DNA of 64,000 nt, taken from the NCBI RefSeq assembly GCF_000002595.2, contig NC_057012.1, positions 1,828,419 to 1,892,418 on the forward strand, given 5' to 3'. This document shows, one piece after another, positions 36,182 to 45,929 of the stretch. Under the pieces are notes generated by a model. It was not told the DNA's origin. It ran no database searches and saw nothing but the letters and a program-made list of their open reading frames with translations. The stretch comes from Chlamydomonas reinhardtii. Taxonomy: Eukaryota; Chlorophyta; Chlorophyceae; Chlamydomonadales; Chlamydomonadaceae. How positions within the stretch are numbered: the first letter of the stretch is position 1; each line of letters begins with the position of its first letter. A program made the position numbers and the translations under genes.

Positions 36182-36560
36182 GAGTACTGGGCGGCCTGGC
36201 TACTGCTGCACGCTGCTGGGTGGGTCACCCTCGACCCACACCTGTTTCCCAACAAGCAGCACTCCAACACGGCGGAGGCGGCAGCGCAGGCAGCGTTCAG
36301 TGAGGCGCGGCGAGTTCGCGGCAAGTCTGCCCAGCGCCGCAGCTTCTGGGTGCGCGACGGCCACGGCATCAACCAGTACCTGCGTGCGTGGCGGCCAAGG
36401 CGGCGGCGGCGGCAAACTCGCCGCGCCTCACTGAACGCTGCCTGCGCTGCCGCCTCCGCCGTGTTGGAGTGCTGCTTGTTGGGAAACAGGTGTGGGTCGA
36501 GGGTGACCCACCCAGCAGCGTGCAGCAGTAGCCAGGCCGCCCGGTGCTCGCGGTGCGCGG
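36171..36560. repeat. Inverted repeat 1: 146-bp arms, 98-bp spacer
   Basis: Left arm 36171-36316 and right arm 36415-36560 are reverse complements without gaps; I count about four mismatches, all in the outermost 20 bp. A transcript across it would form a long hairpin. Spacer 36317-36414. Confidence 0.9.
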
Positions 36561-37304
36561 GCAGGCAAAGAAGCTGGCTGGGCCGGTTGAGCGGCTCCCA
36601 GAACGGCGCACAGCGCTCGAAGCTGAGGGCAATGCCACTGCTGATGTAACGCGTCGCACTCAAGCAACGTGTGTCTTTTTCTGCTGTTCCCCCTCCTTCT
36701 GTTCCCACGCAACGCTTCCACCTCTGTCAGCGTGCCGACACCGCTTCCGCATAGAAACACCTTGATCACCATATCAACCTGGTGCGCATGTCGCTTGTCA
36801 TCCGTCATGACGAACTGAGCGCCGTTCTGCAAGCAATAGAGCTTCAATCAAAGCGATGGCAACTTCGAAATAACGCCAGCTGTCTGCGTACATCATCTCC
36901 AGTCGTCGTGGCCATCAGAGGAATTGAGATGCTAAGCGGAAACTTTTGCCTTTCATGTCCTGGGACCTAGGGCGTGGTCTTCACCCGCTTTGATCGCCCC
37001 CACCCCTTCCAACCTGCCCAATCCAGGTATCGCCCCTGCCCCCAACCTTCGCCCAATGTGCGAACCCGCAAGGCACAAGCGACAACTCAAGCGGCTATTG
37101 AAAGTTAACCCCGTCAGTCTGTCGCCCCACCAACCTCACACCACCTTGCACCCACGCCGTCCGATTCGGCCGCACCCCACTGACCATCCAAACATAACCA
37201 ACACATAATCCCCATCTCACTGCCCCACTAGCCTGCTACCGCACATCAACCCAACAATCCACTTACTCAAGCCCACATGCTCCCAGCTCCTAGCAGCCCC
37301 TCGC
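36561..37304. other. Region without a supported gene
   Basis: Lies between inverted repeat 1 and the orphan exon at 37305. Pyrimidine-rich on the plus strand near 37000-37280. No exon supported. Confidence 0.4.
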
Positions 37305-37682
37305 TCACAGCAGCCCCTTCGGCGCTCCGTTGTCGCCCCAGTCCTCCTTCTCCATCGCCAGCAGCTGCTCCAGGCTCAACCCCACCAGCGCCGCATCCGG
37401 GTCGTCGGCCCCCGCCATCTTAACCAGATCGTCGTACTCCTCACCATCCTCGTCATCCTCAGCATTGTGCTCAGCATCGTGATTGCGGGCATTGCGTGGC
37501 GACACATCATGCGAGTGCGCGGATGACCGCTGGCTAGTTGTTGAAGCCGTGCGCGGCTGTTGCTGCTGCTGCTGCTGCCTCCCGGTGCCAGAGCCGGCGG
37601 CGCTTGAGCTGGACGCAGCGGCCGCCGCTGCCGCCGCTGCCTCGGCCTCCTCCTCAGCCTCTAGCTCCGCAAGCACCGCCGC
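37305..37682 (-). CDS. Acidic, low-complexity exon, possibly the last exon of the Obg gene
   Basis: Opens after an acceptor (GCTCCTGCGTAG) at 37683 in phase 0 and reads 125 residues: LAELEAEEEAEAAA, a poly-Ala/Ser and poly-Gln stretch, then acidic sequence with DDLVKMAGADDPDAA and LEQLLAMEKEDWGDNGAPK, ending at TGA 37305-37307. The visible Obg model ends in phase 0 at 38866 with the similar text [13 protein letters not shown], so a direct join is possible and would give an 873-residue protein. The joining intron would then contain the gap, inverted repeat 2 and the CA-rich tract. A strong donor (CT|GTGAGCG) overlaps the stop, so the exon may not be terminal. Confidence 0.5.
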   Translation of the reverse strand, partial: AAVLAELEAEEEAEAAAAAAAAASSSSAAGSGTGRQQQQQQQPRTASTTSQRSSAHSHDVSPRNARNHDAEHNAEDDEDGEEYDDLVKMAGADDPDAALVGLSLEQLLAMEKEDWGDNGAPKGLL

Positions 37683-37882
37683 CTACGCAGGAGCGTCGCG
37701 TGGATGGTTTGGATGCATCAGGCTTTCAGGGTAGGGTTACACGCGCCAGGCACAGCTCAAGCAGCCGTCACACTCACGCAAAAAAACAGCGCACATGCAT
37801 CCACTGTGGCCACCCCGCCGTCGCATGCACCGTACACGGGCATGGTCCCCGGTTGGCGCCGCGCACGTTTGGGTGCCCGAAT

Positions 37883-38103
37883 GCACGCACACACACACAC
37901 ACGCACACGCACACGCACACGCACACGCACACACACACACGCGCAAACACGCAAACACACACACGCACACACATGTACGCAGACACAAACACGCACACGC
38001 ACACACGCACATGCACGCAGGCACAAACACGCACGCACAAACACACATGCACGCTCGCACACACGCACACACACATGCACGTAGGCACACACACACACGC
38101 ACG

Positions 38104-38151
<48 letters not shown>

Positions 38152-38213
38152 TGCTCGCACACACACGCACACACACATGCACGCAGGCACGCGCACGCGC
38201 GCGCACGCACACA
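37883..38213. repeat. 330-bp CA-rich degenerate microsatellite
   Basis: Alternating purine-pyrimidine sequence (CA with GCAC, ATGC and AAAC interruptions) filling the space up to the left arm of inverted repeat 2. It produces long spurious His/Thr or Val/Cys frames on both strands. Confidence 0.95.
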
Positions 38214-38692
38214 AAGGCTGCATACTTATAGGCCCCACAGTCTACCCGTCCCACTTGACATAGCAAAGAGAAAGCAATAGCATGGCTTCCCTTGCGACTG
38301 CCTCAGCTGCAACCCGCAGCCGCGGCTGCGTTCAGAACGCAGCAAAGGTGGGAATGCACGCCGCTATGCGTCAACGCTGCGTGAAGCCCAAGCCCAGAAC
38401 TGTTCCGTTCGACAATGACGGTCAGAATAAGTCCGACGGTGCCCACGTCGAGCTGAGTTTTCGGCGGGGGGATCTGGCGGAACCTTCCCGCCCGCGCACG
38501 GAACAGTTCTGGGCTTGGGCTTCACGCAGCGTTGACGCATAGCGGCGTGCATTCCCACCTTTGCTGCGTTCTGAACGCAGCCGCGGCTGCGGGTTGAAGC
38601 TGAGGCAGTCGCAAGGGAAGCCATGCTATTGCTTTCTCTTTGCTATGTCAAGTGGGACGGGTGGGCTGTGGGGCCTGAACGTATGCAGCCTT
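38214..38692. repeat. Inverted repeat 2: 194-bp arms, 91-bp spacer
   Basis: Left arm 38214-38407 and right arm 38499-38692 are ungapped reverse complements with about six mismatches (97% identity), mostly in the outer 40 bp. Spacer 38408-38498. Each arm carries an inward-facing ATG frame beginning MASLATASA, which reads like a transit peptide, at 38281-38283 (+) and 38622-38624 (-). The right arm ends 23 bp from the assembly gap. Confidence 0.9.
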
Positions 38693-38715
38693 ATCTGCAC
38701 CTCAGGCGCCTATGG

Positions 38716-38815
38716 NNNNNNNNNNNNNNNNNNNNNNNNNNNNNNNNNNNNNNNNNNNNNNNNNNNNNNNNNNNNNNNNNNNNNNNNNNNNNNNNNNNNN
38801 NNNNNNNNNNNNNNN
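38716..38815. other. Assembly gap (100 N)
   Basis: Exactly 100 N, the conventional placeholder for a gap of unknown size. Sequence to its right is (TCCCCCACC)-type pyrimidine repeat, which probably stopped the assembly. Confidence 1.
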
Positions 38816-38865
38816 TCCCCCACCCCACCTCCCCCACCTCCCCCACCTCCCCCACCTCTACCCAC

Positions 38866-41800
38866 CATGGCCTCCTCGTCCAGCCCCTCCAGCTCCGCCA
38901 GCCAGTCGGGCGCACCGCCGCCGTCGCCGTCCGCCGCGTCCCCGGTGTCGCCCACGCCGCTGCCGGCGCCGGAGCGGGACACCCCCGGCGCGTCCAGCCA
39001 GGGGGAGGCCGCGTCCTATGGCGGGAGGGCGGGCGGGTGAGGCGCGGCGCGGTGGGACTTAGGCAAGGTCACTTTACGGGATGCGCACGTGTTCATGTTC
39101 GTATTCCATGTGCGTTGCAAATGCGTTAGCGACAGCCGGCCGTTTTGTTCAGTTGTGCGTTTGGGAGGGCCTGTCCTAATGTGGAGCCTGAGGCGCAGTC
39201 TGCACCACCTCAATCGCGCTCTGTACGATAGCAGTCGTCGGCCAGCCATCAGGACACTGATCACACACAGCCCGGGCCACTCACTGAGCCGTCTTCCGCA
39301 AAGGCCGCGGCGGCGGCGCCCGCCACCGCCTCCTCCTCATCATCAGGCAGCCGTACGCCCGTGAAGTCACCCTGGAGCGTTAGGAACGGGTGTGCACAGG
39401 CTTGTGTAGGGTTTGGAGCAGGTGCTCGCATGTATGGGGAGAAGCATGAATGCACACGGATTACCATTCGCAAATGGAGTAGGTCGACGACATCAAAGGC
39501 CGGATCTGCTACGCATGCACATGTCCTCAAAGGAAGCCATGTCCTCAGCCCACGACTCAGTCGCGCGCACCTTATCATCAATGAGGCCCAGGGACCGACA
39601 CCGCTCATTGAACGCCGCCAGCTCCTCAGCCGACAGTTCCGCCGCCGCGTCGCCGGCATCAGCACCCCAGCCACCGCCGTCGTCCCAGCCCGCAGGTGCC
39701 GGCGGCGGCGCGCCCAGCGGCGCCGCCTGCCGCCGGCCGGCCGCCGCCATCGCCACGCCCGCGCCCACTGCGCCCGCCACCGCCACCCCCGCAGCAGCAG
39801 CGCCGCGGCCGCTCGTGCTCGCCACCGGCTGCCGCTCACCCGACGCGGGCTGGCGGGCCGTTGACGCCGCCAGGGGTGCCGCCTCCACCGCCACCTCCAC
39901 CGCGGCCTCGGCGGCGCCGCCACGAGCCTCCGCCAGCGTGTCGGGTGCGGAGCGGAGGACGTCGGGCTCCGCCACGCGCGCCGCACCCAGCGCCCGCTGC
40001 AGCGCCGCCGCCAGCTCCTTCAGCCCCTCGCCTGCGGGCGTGGCGACAGCGTGGTGGTGATTGCAGCGTAGGGACGGCGTGTAAGTATTGGCTGATTGCA
40101 GGCCTTTATGATCGCAGGCCTTCGGACTGGTGATACGTCCAGGCGTGCTGGTGCGCAACCCAAGCAGCAGCCGGAGCGCGCCGGCCCCTCTCTCTGCCCC
40201 TGCCCAATTCTCCCAGTTTCCCAGTCACCTGTGGCGGCGCAGCAGGGCACGATGGACAGCGGGCCGACGGGCGTGGGGCCCTCGTAGGCGTGCTCCGCGT
40301 GCTCCGCCGCCTGAGCCTGCGCCGCGCCGCGGATTGCCGCCACCTGCACTCGCACACACGCGCACGGACACAGGGGCACACAAGACCACGCGTCAGCAGC
40401 AGCAGCGGCGGCGAGCGGCAGCAGCAGCGAGACTGCGAGAGGCATAGTCCGAGCAAAAGTAGCATCGCCACCCCTTCCACCCATGCCCCCTCGCTCACCA
40501 GCTCCTTCATCCGCGCCACCACCGCCTCCTCCGCCGCCTCCGCCGCCGCCCCACTGTCCGCCGCCGCCGCTGCCGTGGCCGCCGCCGCTGCCTGCAGCAG
40601 GTCCATCTTGTTGAGCGCCACCACGTGCGGCCGCGCGCAGTAGTCAGGGTTGTACATGCGCAGCTCCTCACGGACTGGGGGGGGGGGGGCGGGGGAAGGG
40701 GAGGGTTGCAAGTACCAGCCCAAACTAAACCAAACCAAGCCGGCCATGATTGATTAAGGAGAAGTGAAGTTGGGGGAGGGTTGTAAATACCAGCCCAAAC
40801 TAAACCAGAATCAACTAAGCCGAGCGGAGCATGGATATGGAGTGAGTTGATGAACATGTTAAAAGTGCCGACGGGGAGAGGAGGGGAGGGAGAAGGGGGG
40901 GGGCTGAAGCGCGAGCAGACGGGTGCGGCGAGTACGTGTGGACACGTGTGGTAGATTGGCAGCAGGAGATGGCGTCGACACCGAGGTGTGGGTGTGTGTG
41001 CAGGTGCAGGGACGCTGAGCGAAGCATAAGGAGGGCATCGGTTTGTTAGAGAGCACACTCTAAAGAACCTTATGTGTATGTATGTGTGTGAATGTGTGCC
41101 TGCGTGTGTGTGGCCGCATCACAGCACCCCCGCCGCCTGCGGCCCGCCCCAATTCACCTGCGTAGTAGTCGGTGACGGGGTCGGGCGCCGAGGCGTCCAC
41201 CACGTGTAGCAGGGCGCTGGTGCGCCGCAGGTGGCGCAGGAAGTTGCGGCCCAGACCGCGGCCCTTGTGCGCGCCTGCAGGTGGGGGGTGGGGGCGGGGG
41301 TGACAGGGCAGGTGGGTGGGTGGGGGGGGTTGCAAGTATTGGTACAGAGGAGTGTAGCGAGGTAGACAGCAGGGGGGGGGGCGCATTGGGTGGGTGCTTG
41401 GCCAGATGGCGCTTGTGAGTGTGCTGGGGGCAGCCGCCATTCGGGCGGATGCAGAGCCTCTTGGGTTCGGAGGCACACATGTAGGGCATCAAGCCCCAGC
41501 ATGCCTGGCACAATCCCAAATCATCCCGTGTCACGTGTCACATAGCACGCGCTACGTACGCCGTCCACCTCTCCGCCTATCCGCCCATCTATCTACCCAC
41601 CAACCCATCCAGCTATGCCTCACAGCTCTCTTTCTCTCTCTCGCGCTCGCTCTCTCGCTCACCCTCGATGAGACCGGGCAGGTCTGCCAGCACGGCTTTG
41701 CTGGCGCCGCCGCCGGCGCTGAGGACGCCCAGGTTGGGCATGAGCGTGGTGAAGGGGTAGGGCGCGATGGTGGGCGAGGCGCGCGTCAGGCTCTGCGGTG

Positions 41801-43396
41801 GGGGAGGAGCGGGCAGGGGAGCATTGGAGGGGCGAGTGGAAGGGATGGGGTGGGGTCAGGCTCGGCGGCAGGAGCATTGGAGCGCGCAACTTGCCTCAGC
41901 ATGTAAGGGTCAGGGGTTCAGTAGGTACCATGAGCATGGCGCGTGCCGAACTGCTTGGGCGGCGGCGAGGCGCACAGGGGGCTTTCCGCATGCAAGCACA
42001 TAAGACAGCCTGTCCCACGTGTGCCGGAGCCCCCTGACTTCTCACCCCATCACCCGCCCCACCTTGAGCAGCGAGCTCTTGCCGGCGTTGGGGAAGCCCA
42101 CCAGCCCCACGTCCGCCACCACCCGCAGCAGTAGCGTCAGCCCCAGCTGCTGCCCCGGCTGGCCCTTGACGTCCTCGCGCCAGCCGCTGTCGTCCACCTC
42201 CACAACCTCCACACCCTTGTTCTGTGGGGGTGCGGGTGGGCATGGGTGGGTGTTCAGGGGGCGAGAGGGTGAGGGTGAGGATGTGTGGGGGTGCGGTGTG
42301 TGTGTGTGTGGGCCTGCTTTGTTTGGCCCCAGCCCCGTCCGCAGCCTCAAAAGCCACGTCCTCCCGCCCCACCCCATCCCCCCACCCTCTCACCCGCGCC
42401 TCCCGTTCCGCCCGGCTGACGCGCGCGCGGTTCTGCTCCCGCGAGGGCGCCATCACGCCGTGCCCGCCCGCGCCGCCCCGGGCCACCACCAGCCGCTGAC
42501 CTGCGCGTGCGGTTGTCGGCATTTGGTTGGGGCAGTTGGTTGTGGGCAGTTGGTTGGGGCAGTTGGTTGTGGGCAGTTGATTGTGGGGTAGGTGTGTGCC
42601 CGACCGTGTGGTCATGGCCTCATGGGCGACAAGGGAGCCCACCCCGGGGAGGTGGCGGCGTCCATCATCTGCCTTGCACGGCGCTCGGTCGGCGAGCCCA
42701 CAACCCCCCCTCGAGCACTGCCTACGCACTGCTGCCTGCGGCCCACCTCTCCTCCCCCGACCCCCCCCCCCCCGCACCACCACCGCCACCGTGGCCTCAT
42801 GGGTTCGGTCCTCCATGCCTCCCCTCTCCTCGGTGGCTTTGGGCACCCCACCCCAGCCCCCGACTCCAACCACCCATCTTTGATACACACCGTTCGCATG
42901 AATGGCTACCCACCCCCCGGCCCCGCCTTCGGCCCCTACCTGCCCACCCCCATCCAACATACACACACGTGACACACGCACCCGGCTGCATGAGCTCTCC
43001 CATCAGCGCCCCCGTGCCCTTGCGCTTCACCACCGTGCCCGGCGGCACCGGGATCTCCAGCGCCGGCGTCTTGGCCTTCTTGATCTGCACGGCGTCCACA
43101 TGCGCACACACGTGTCCACTTTCACAACAAGCGTCACATGCACTCCTGCACTGTGCGTAGTCACGTGCGGGTTCACGAGCTGTTGTGCGAGCAAGCCGTG
43201 CGAGTCAGCCGTCCAGGCACGCCGCCGCCAGCCACGCCACGCGCCTGCTTGGCCCCGCTGACCCCATGCTCCACTCCTGGCATGCCCCTCCGCCGTCCGT
43301 GCAGCCTCCCCTGCCGCCCCCCCTGTCCCCATGCGCCCGCCATATGCCCAATGCCCGCCCGCACCCCGATGCCACACTTACACACACACTTACACA

Positions 43397-43427
<31 letters not shown>

Positions 43428-45356
43428 GCTGCCCGCACCTCGGCATTGCGCTTGGGCCCGCCGCTGCCTGTGTTGGGGTTGGCGTTTGAGCCGTCCCGCG
43501 CCGCAAAGGTGGGCCGCCCGGCATCGCCCTTGGCGCCGCCCGCCGCCCGCTTGCCGCCGGTGTTGCCGCCGGCGTGCAGGTGCAGCAGCGAGTCCACGCC
43601 CGGGTCACACACCTGTGGCGGCAAGGCAAGGCAAGGCAAGGCATCGTGAGCGGCTTCCTCCGGGCATCACCTCTCCACACAAAAGTGCATGTACGAGGCC
43701 CGACAACAACATCAACCCCCTACATCATAGGCCACCCGCTCCCAAGGCCCGCGGGCAATCCCCCTGGGCCCCGTGCCTGCCCCCCCCCCCCACACACACG
43801 GGCCCTGCCCCCAAGGGCCCTCTCCCCCCCCCACGGCAACCCCGGCCCCGCCCCACCCACCCCAGGTATGCGGCTGCAGCTTTTCCTTGCAGTGCTTCCG
43901 TTTCCTTTATGGGATTGGTTCAGAGTTAACACCCAGCACCACCCCCACCCCCCACCCAGGGCCCGCCTCACCAGTACCACCCCCACCCCTACACCCCCAC
44001 CCCCCACCCCAGGGCCCGCCTGACCAGCACCCCCCCCCCAGAGCCCGCCTCACCCACACCTCCCCCACCACCCCCCAGGTCCCGCCTCACCAGCACCACG
44101 TCTCCGCCGTCTGCGCCGTCGCCCGGCTCCGAGGCCGGCAGCCAGATGGTCTTGGACTGGTTGCCGCCTGCGAGGTGATGGGGGGCAGCGGGGGGGGGGG
44201 AGCGGGTGGTGGGGGCTGTGGCGGCGAGGCAGCGAGCGTGAGAGACAGACACCACAACCCCATAACCTGCCGACCTCCACGCCCCCCGTCCCGTCGCCAT
44301 CACCCAGTGCCCCACCACAATCCACCCTTTTCCACCCCCCCTTCCCCATCCACCTCCCCGCCTCCACCTCCCCGCCCACCGCCACCGCCACCGCTCACCC
44401 GGCTTGTACTTGTGGTTGGGCACGTAGCGGCCGCGGCCCGCAGGCACCACCTCGCCATTGCCGCCCGCGCCGCTCTTGACGTTGATGACGATCTCGTCGA
44501 ACACCTTGTGCGCCTCGGGCACCACCGAGGCTGCACAAGTTGCATACATACACAGATACATGCATGTGTGCAAGCGGTTCCAGGGTCGGGGAAGGAAGAA
44601 GAGACGCGAGGAAGAAACGAGCGAGAGGGGGACGAACGGGAAGGGAGCGCGGCGGGACGCGAGGGAATCGAGTGTGCGCAGTGCGCGGCAGTGCTCTGGC
44701 TGGAGCAAGAATACCGTAATACTAGAGCGCACGGGGTTCCATGCAGAGGTGCGTGCCATGTGAGATGAGTCATGTGCCATACTTTCTCCACCTCTCCAAA
44801 TCCCCGCCCAACCCTGACCCCTCTCGCGTCCTACCTGCGTCCGGCTTCACCGCAATGCGCTTCGGCGCCGGGTCGGGCGGCGCCTCTGTGGGTTGGGGGC
44901 CCAACAACAGCGTAGCACAAACGATTCATTCCCTCGCAACATGAGGCGGCGGGGGCGGGGACAAGCTAGAGCACCACCCACCCGAGGTTTGGCCTCCCCC
45001 ATTTCATTTGGGACATGGCACAAAACTCCCATGTCAACCGTGTGCCATGTGTGGGTGCGCCAAGCCGTGCTTGACCAGCTGCCCCTGCCCCTGCCGCTGG
45101 AGCCACTCCACGCCGCTGCCCCGACCCCCCGGCCCACCCGCCCCCGCTCACCTTGGCGTCCCGCTGCGACCTTCACGCACGTCCTGCGAGACGGCTGATG
45201 CGCCTGCCCGGCCGCCGCGGAGCCCAGCGCAGCTGTGTCGGAGACGCGGCCGGAACCACGCAGCCAGGCGAGGGGTCGAGCAGGGCCACAGCATGCCAGC
45301 GCCTGGACCGAAGCTCTATTGAGCTTGGTGCCGAGTATCGGCTGTTTTGTGGCCAT
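38866..45356 (-). CDS. Obg-family GTPase, plastid type (3' end uncertain)
   Basis: Ribosome-assembly GTPase of the Obg/CgtA family; plant homologues act in chloroplasts. Fifteen exons: 45152-45356, 44835-44885, 44399-44530, 44091-44167, 43439-43612, 42982-43084, 42394-42500, 42063-42221, 41663-41792, 41158-41274, 40499-40674, 40229-40343, 39571-40031, 39285-39371, 38866-39015; 748 residues to that point. Residues 1 to about 68 are a transit peptide ([20 protein letters not shown]). The Obg fold starts [19 protein letters not shown] and includes DGGDVVL and [11 protein letters not shown] motifs: G1 GFPNAGKSS (325-333), switch PYPFTTL, G3 [10 protein letters not shown]4 NKMD, G5 region ATGEGL. 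After the GTPase domain comes a long Ala/Gly-rich extension not typical of bacterial Obg. Exon 38866-39015 ends at a donor next to the gap; the exon at 37305-37682 may follow. Shares a divergent promoter with the YacP-like gene. Confidence 0.9.
40703..40742 (-). repeat. Intronic 3'-end motif, copy B (Obg intron 10)
   Basis: In transcript sense GGCTTGGTTTGG, TTTAGTTTGGGCTGGTA, then CTTGCAACCCTCCCC, ending in a C tract and the acceptor of exon 40499-40674, 28 nt away. Confidence 0.75.
40779..40806 (-). repeat. Intronic 3'-end motif, copy C (Obg intron 10)
   Basis: Second copy about 75 bp upstream (in transcript sense) of copy B: TTTAGTTTGGGCTGGTA followed by TTTACAACCCTCCC. B and C look like a tandem duplication of the intron's 3' part. 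Confidence 0.75.
43376..43430. repeat. CA/CG microsatellite in Obg intron 5
   Basis: CA repeats with two TT interruptions passing into a (CG)8 run directly beside exon 43439-43612. Confidence 0.9.
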
Positions 45357-45929
45357 CGCACGTTCGGAAGGCACACCGAGGACGCAAATGCAAGCCACGC
45401 GGCGGCGGGTCAGCTGTAAACTGAGACAAGTGTTGTTTATAGCTATGTATTGGTGTAATTGTACGTTGCTGTCAAATTGGGTCGGGCTCTCGCAGTGAAC
45501 CGTTCAACAATTTCTGGACGGAAGCAGAAGAGTCGCGCCGTCAAGCGGAGTACATCTATGACCAATCTAGACAAAAGCTCAATTTCATTAGTTGTAGCGT
45601 ACACGGGTTCGGTGGGCACCTAGCCCTTTGCTGACCACCGCATGGTGCAACACTCCTTCGCCCATGCAGCTTCAACTGCAGCGCCAAGCCTGCCATAACA
45701 AACAATGCACTGTATGATATGTACTGGCTGAAGCCCAACCTAGCAGCGAGCGGACATCCCGCGCGCAAATCGATTTAGCGTGCTTGTTACTCGTCCTTAA
45801 CCCAAACACTATAAAGTAGTATTGCGATCCTTCATAGACTGGAAGCGCACCAGCTACCAATGAGCGCGGCGCCTGGGTGTCGCTGAGCTGCTCACGAGGC
45901 GGCACACCTCAACAACGCGCCTTGCCGCC
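45357..45929. promoter_or_regulatory. 573-bp bidirectional promoter between Obg and YacP-like genes
   Basis: The two genes start head-to-head at 45356 (-) and 45930 (+). TATA-like boxes face each: the minus-strand TATAAA at 45436-45441, about 80 bp before the Obg ATG, and TATAAAG at 45810-45816, about 114 bp before the other ATG. Usage is inferred from position only. Confidence 0.5.

Noticed and set aside
35942-36649. Plus-strand open frame of 235 codons with Ala-rich start
   Set aside because: It runs through both arms of inverted repeat 1, and the minus strand of its first part has a more protein-like charged helix. No plus-strand signals support it.
37538-38280. Several long open frames rich in His/Thr or Val/Cys on both strands
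   Set aside because: They are translations of the CA-rich microsatellite; all frames stay open because the dinucleotide has no stop codon.
39494-39570. Extension of Obg exon 13 beyond 39571 to the stop after SRSGL
   Set aside because: The donor AAG|GTGCGCG at 39570 joins in phase to [11 protein letters not shown] in the next exon, which continues open for two exons.
40680-40690. Poly-G and poly-C homopolymers at several sites (4030, 15298, 16563, 40680, 63760)
   Set aside because: Common in this GC-rich genome, mostly intronic or intergenic; possible length errors but no feature.
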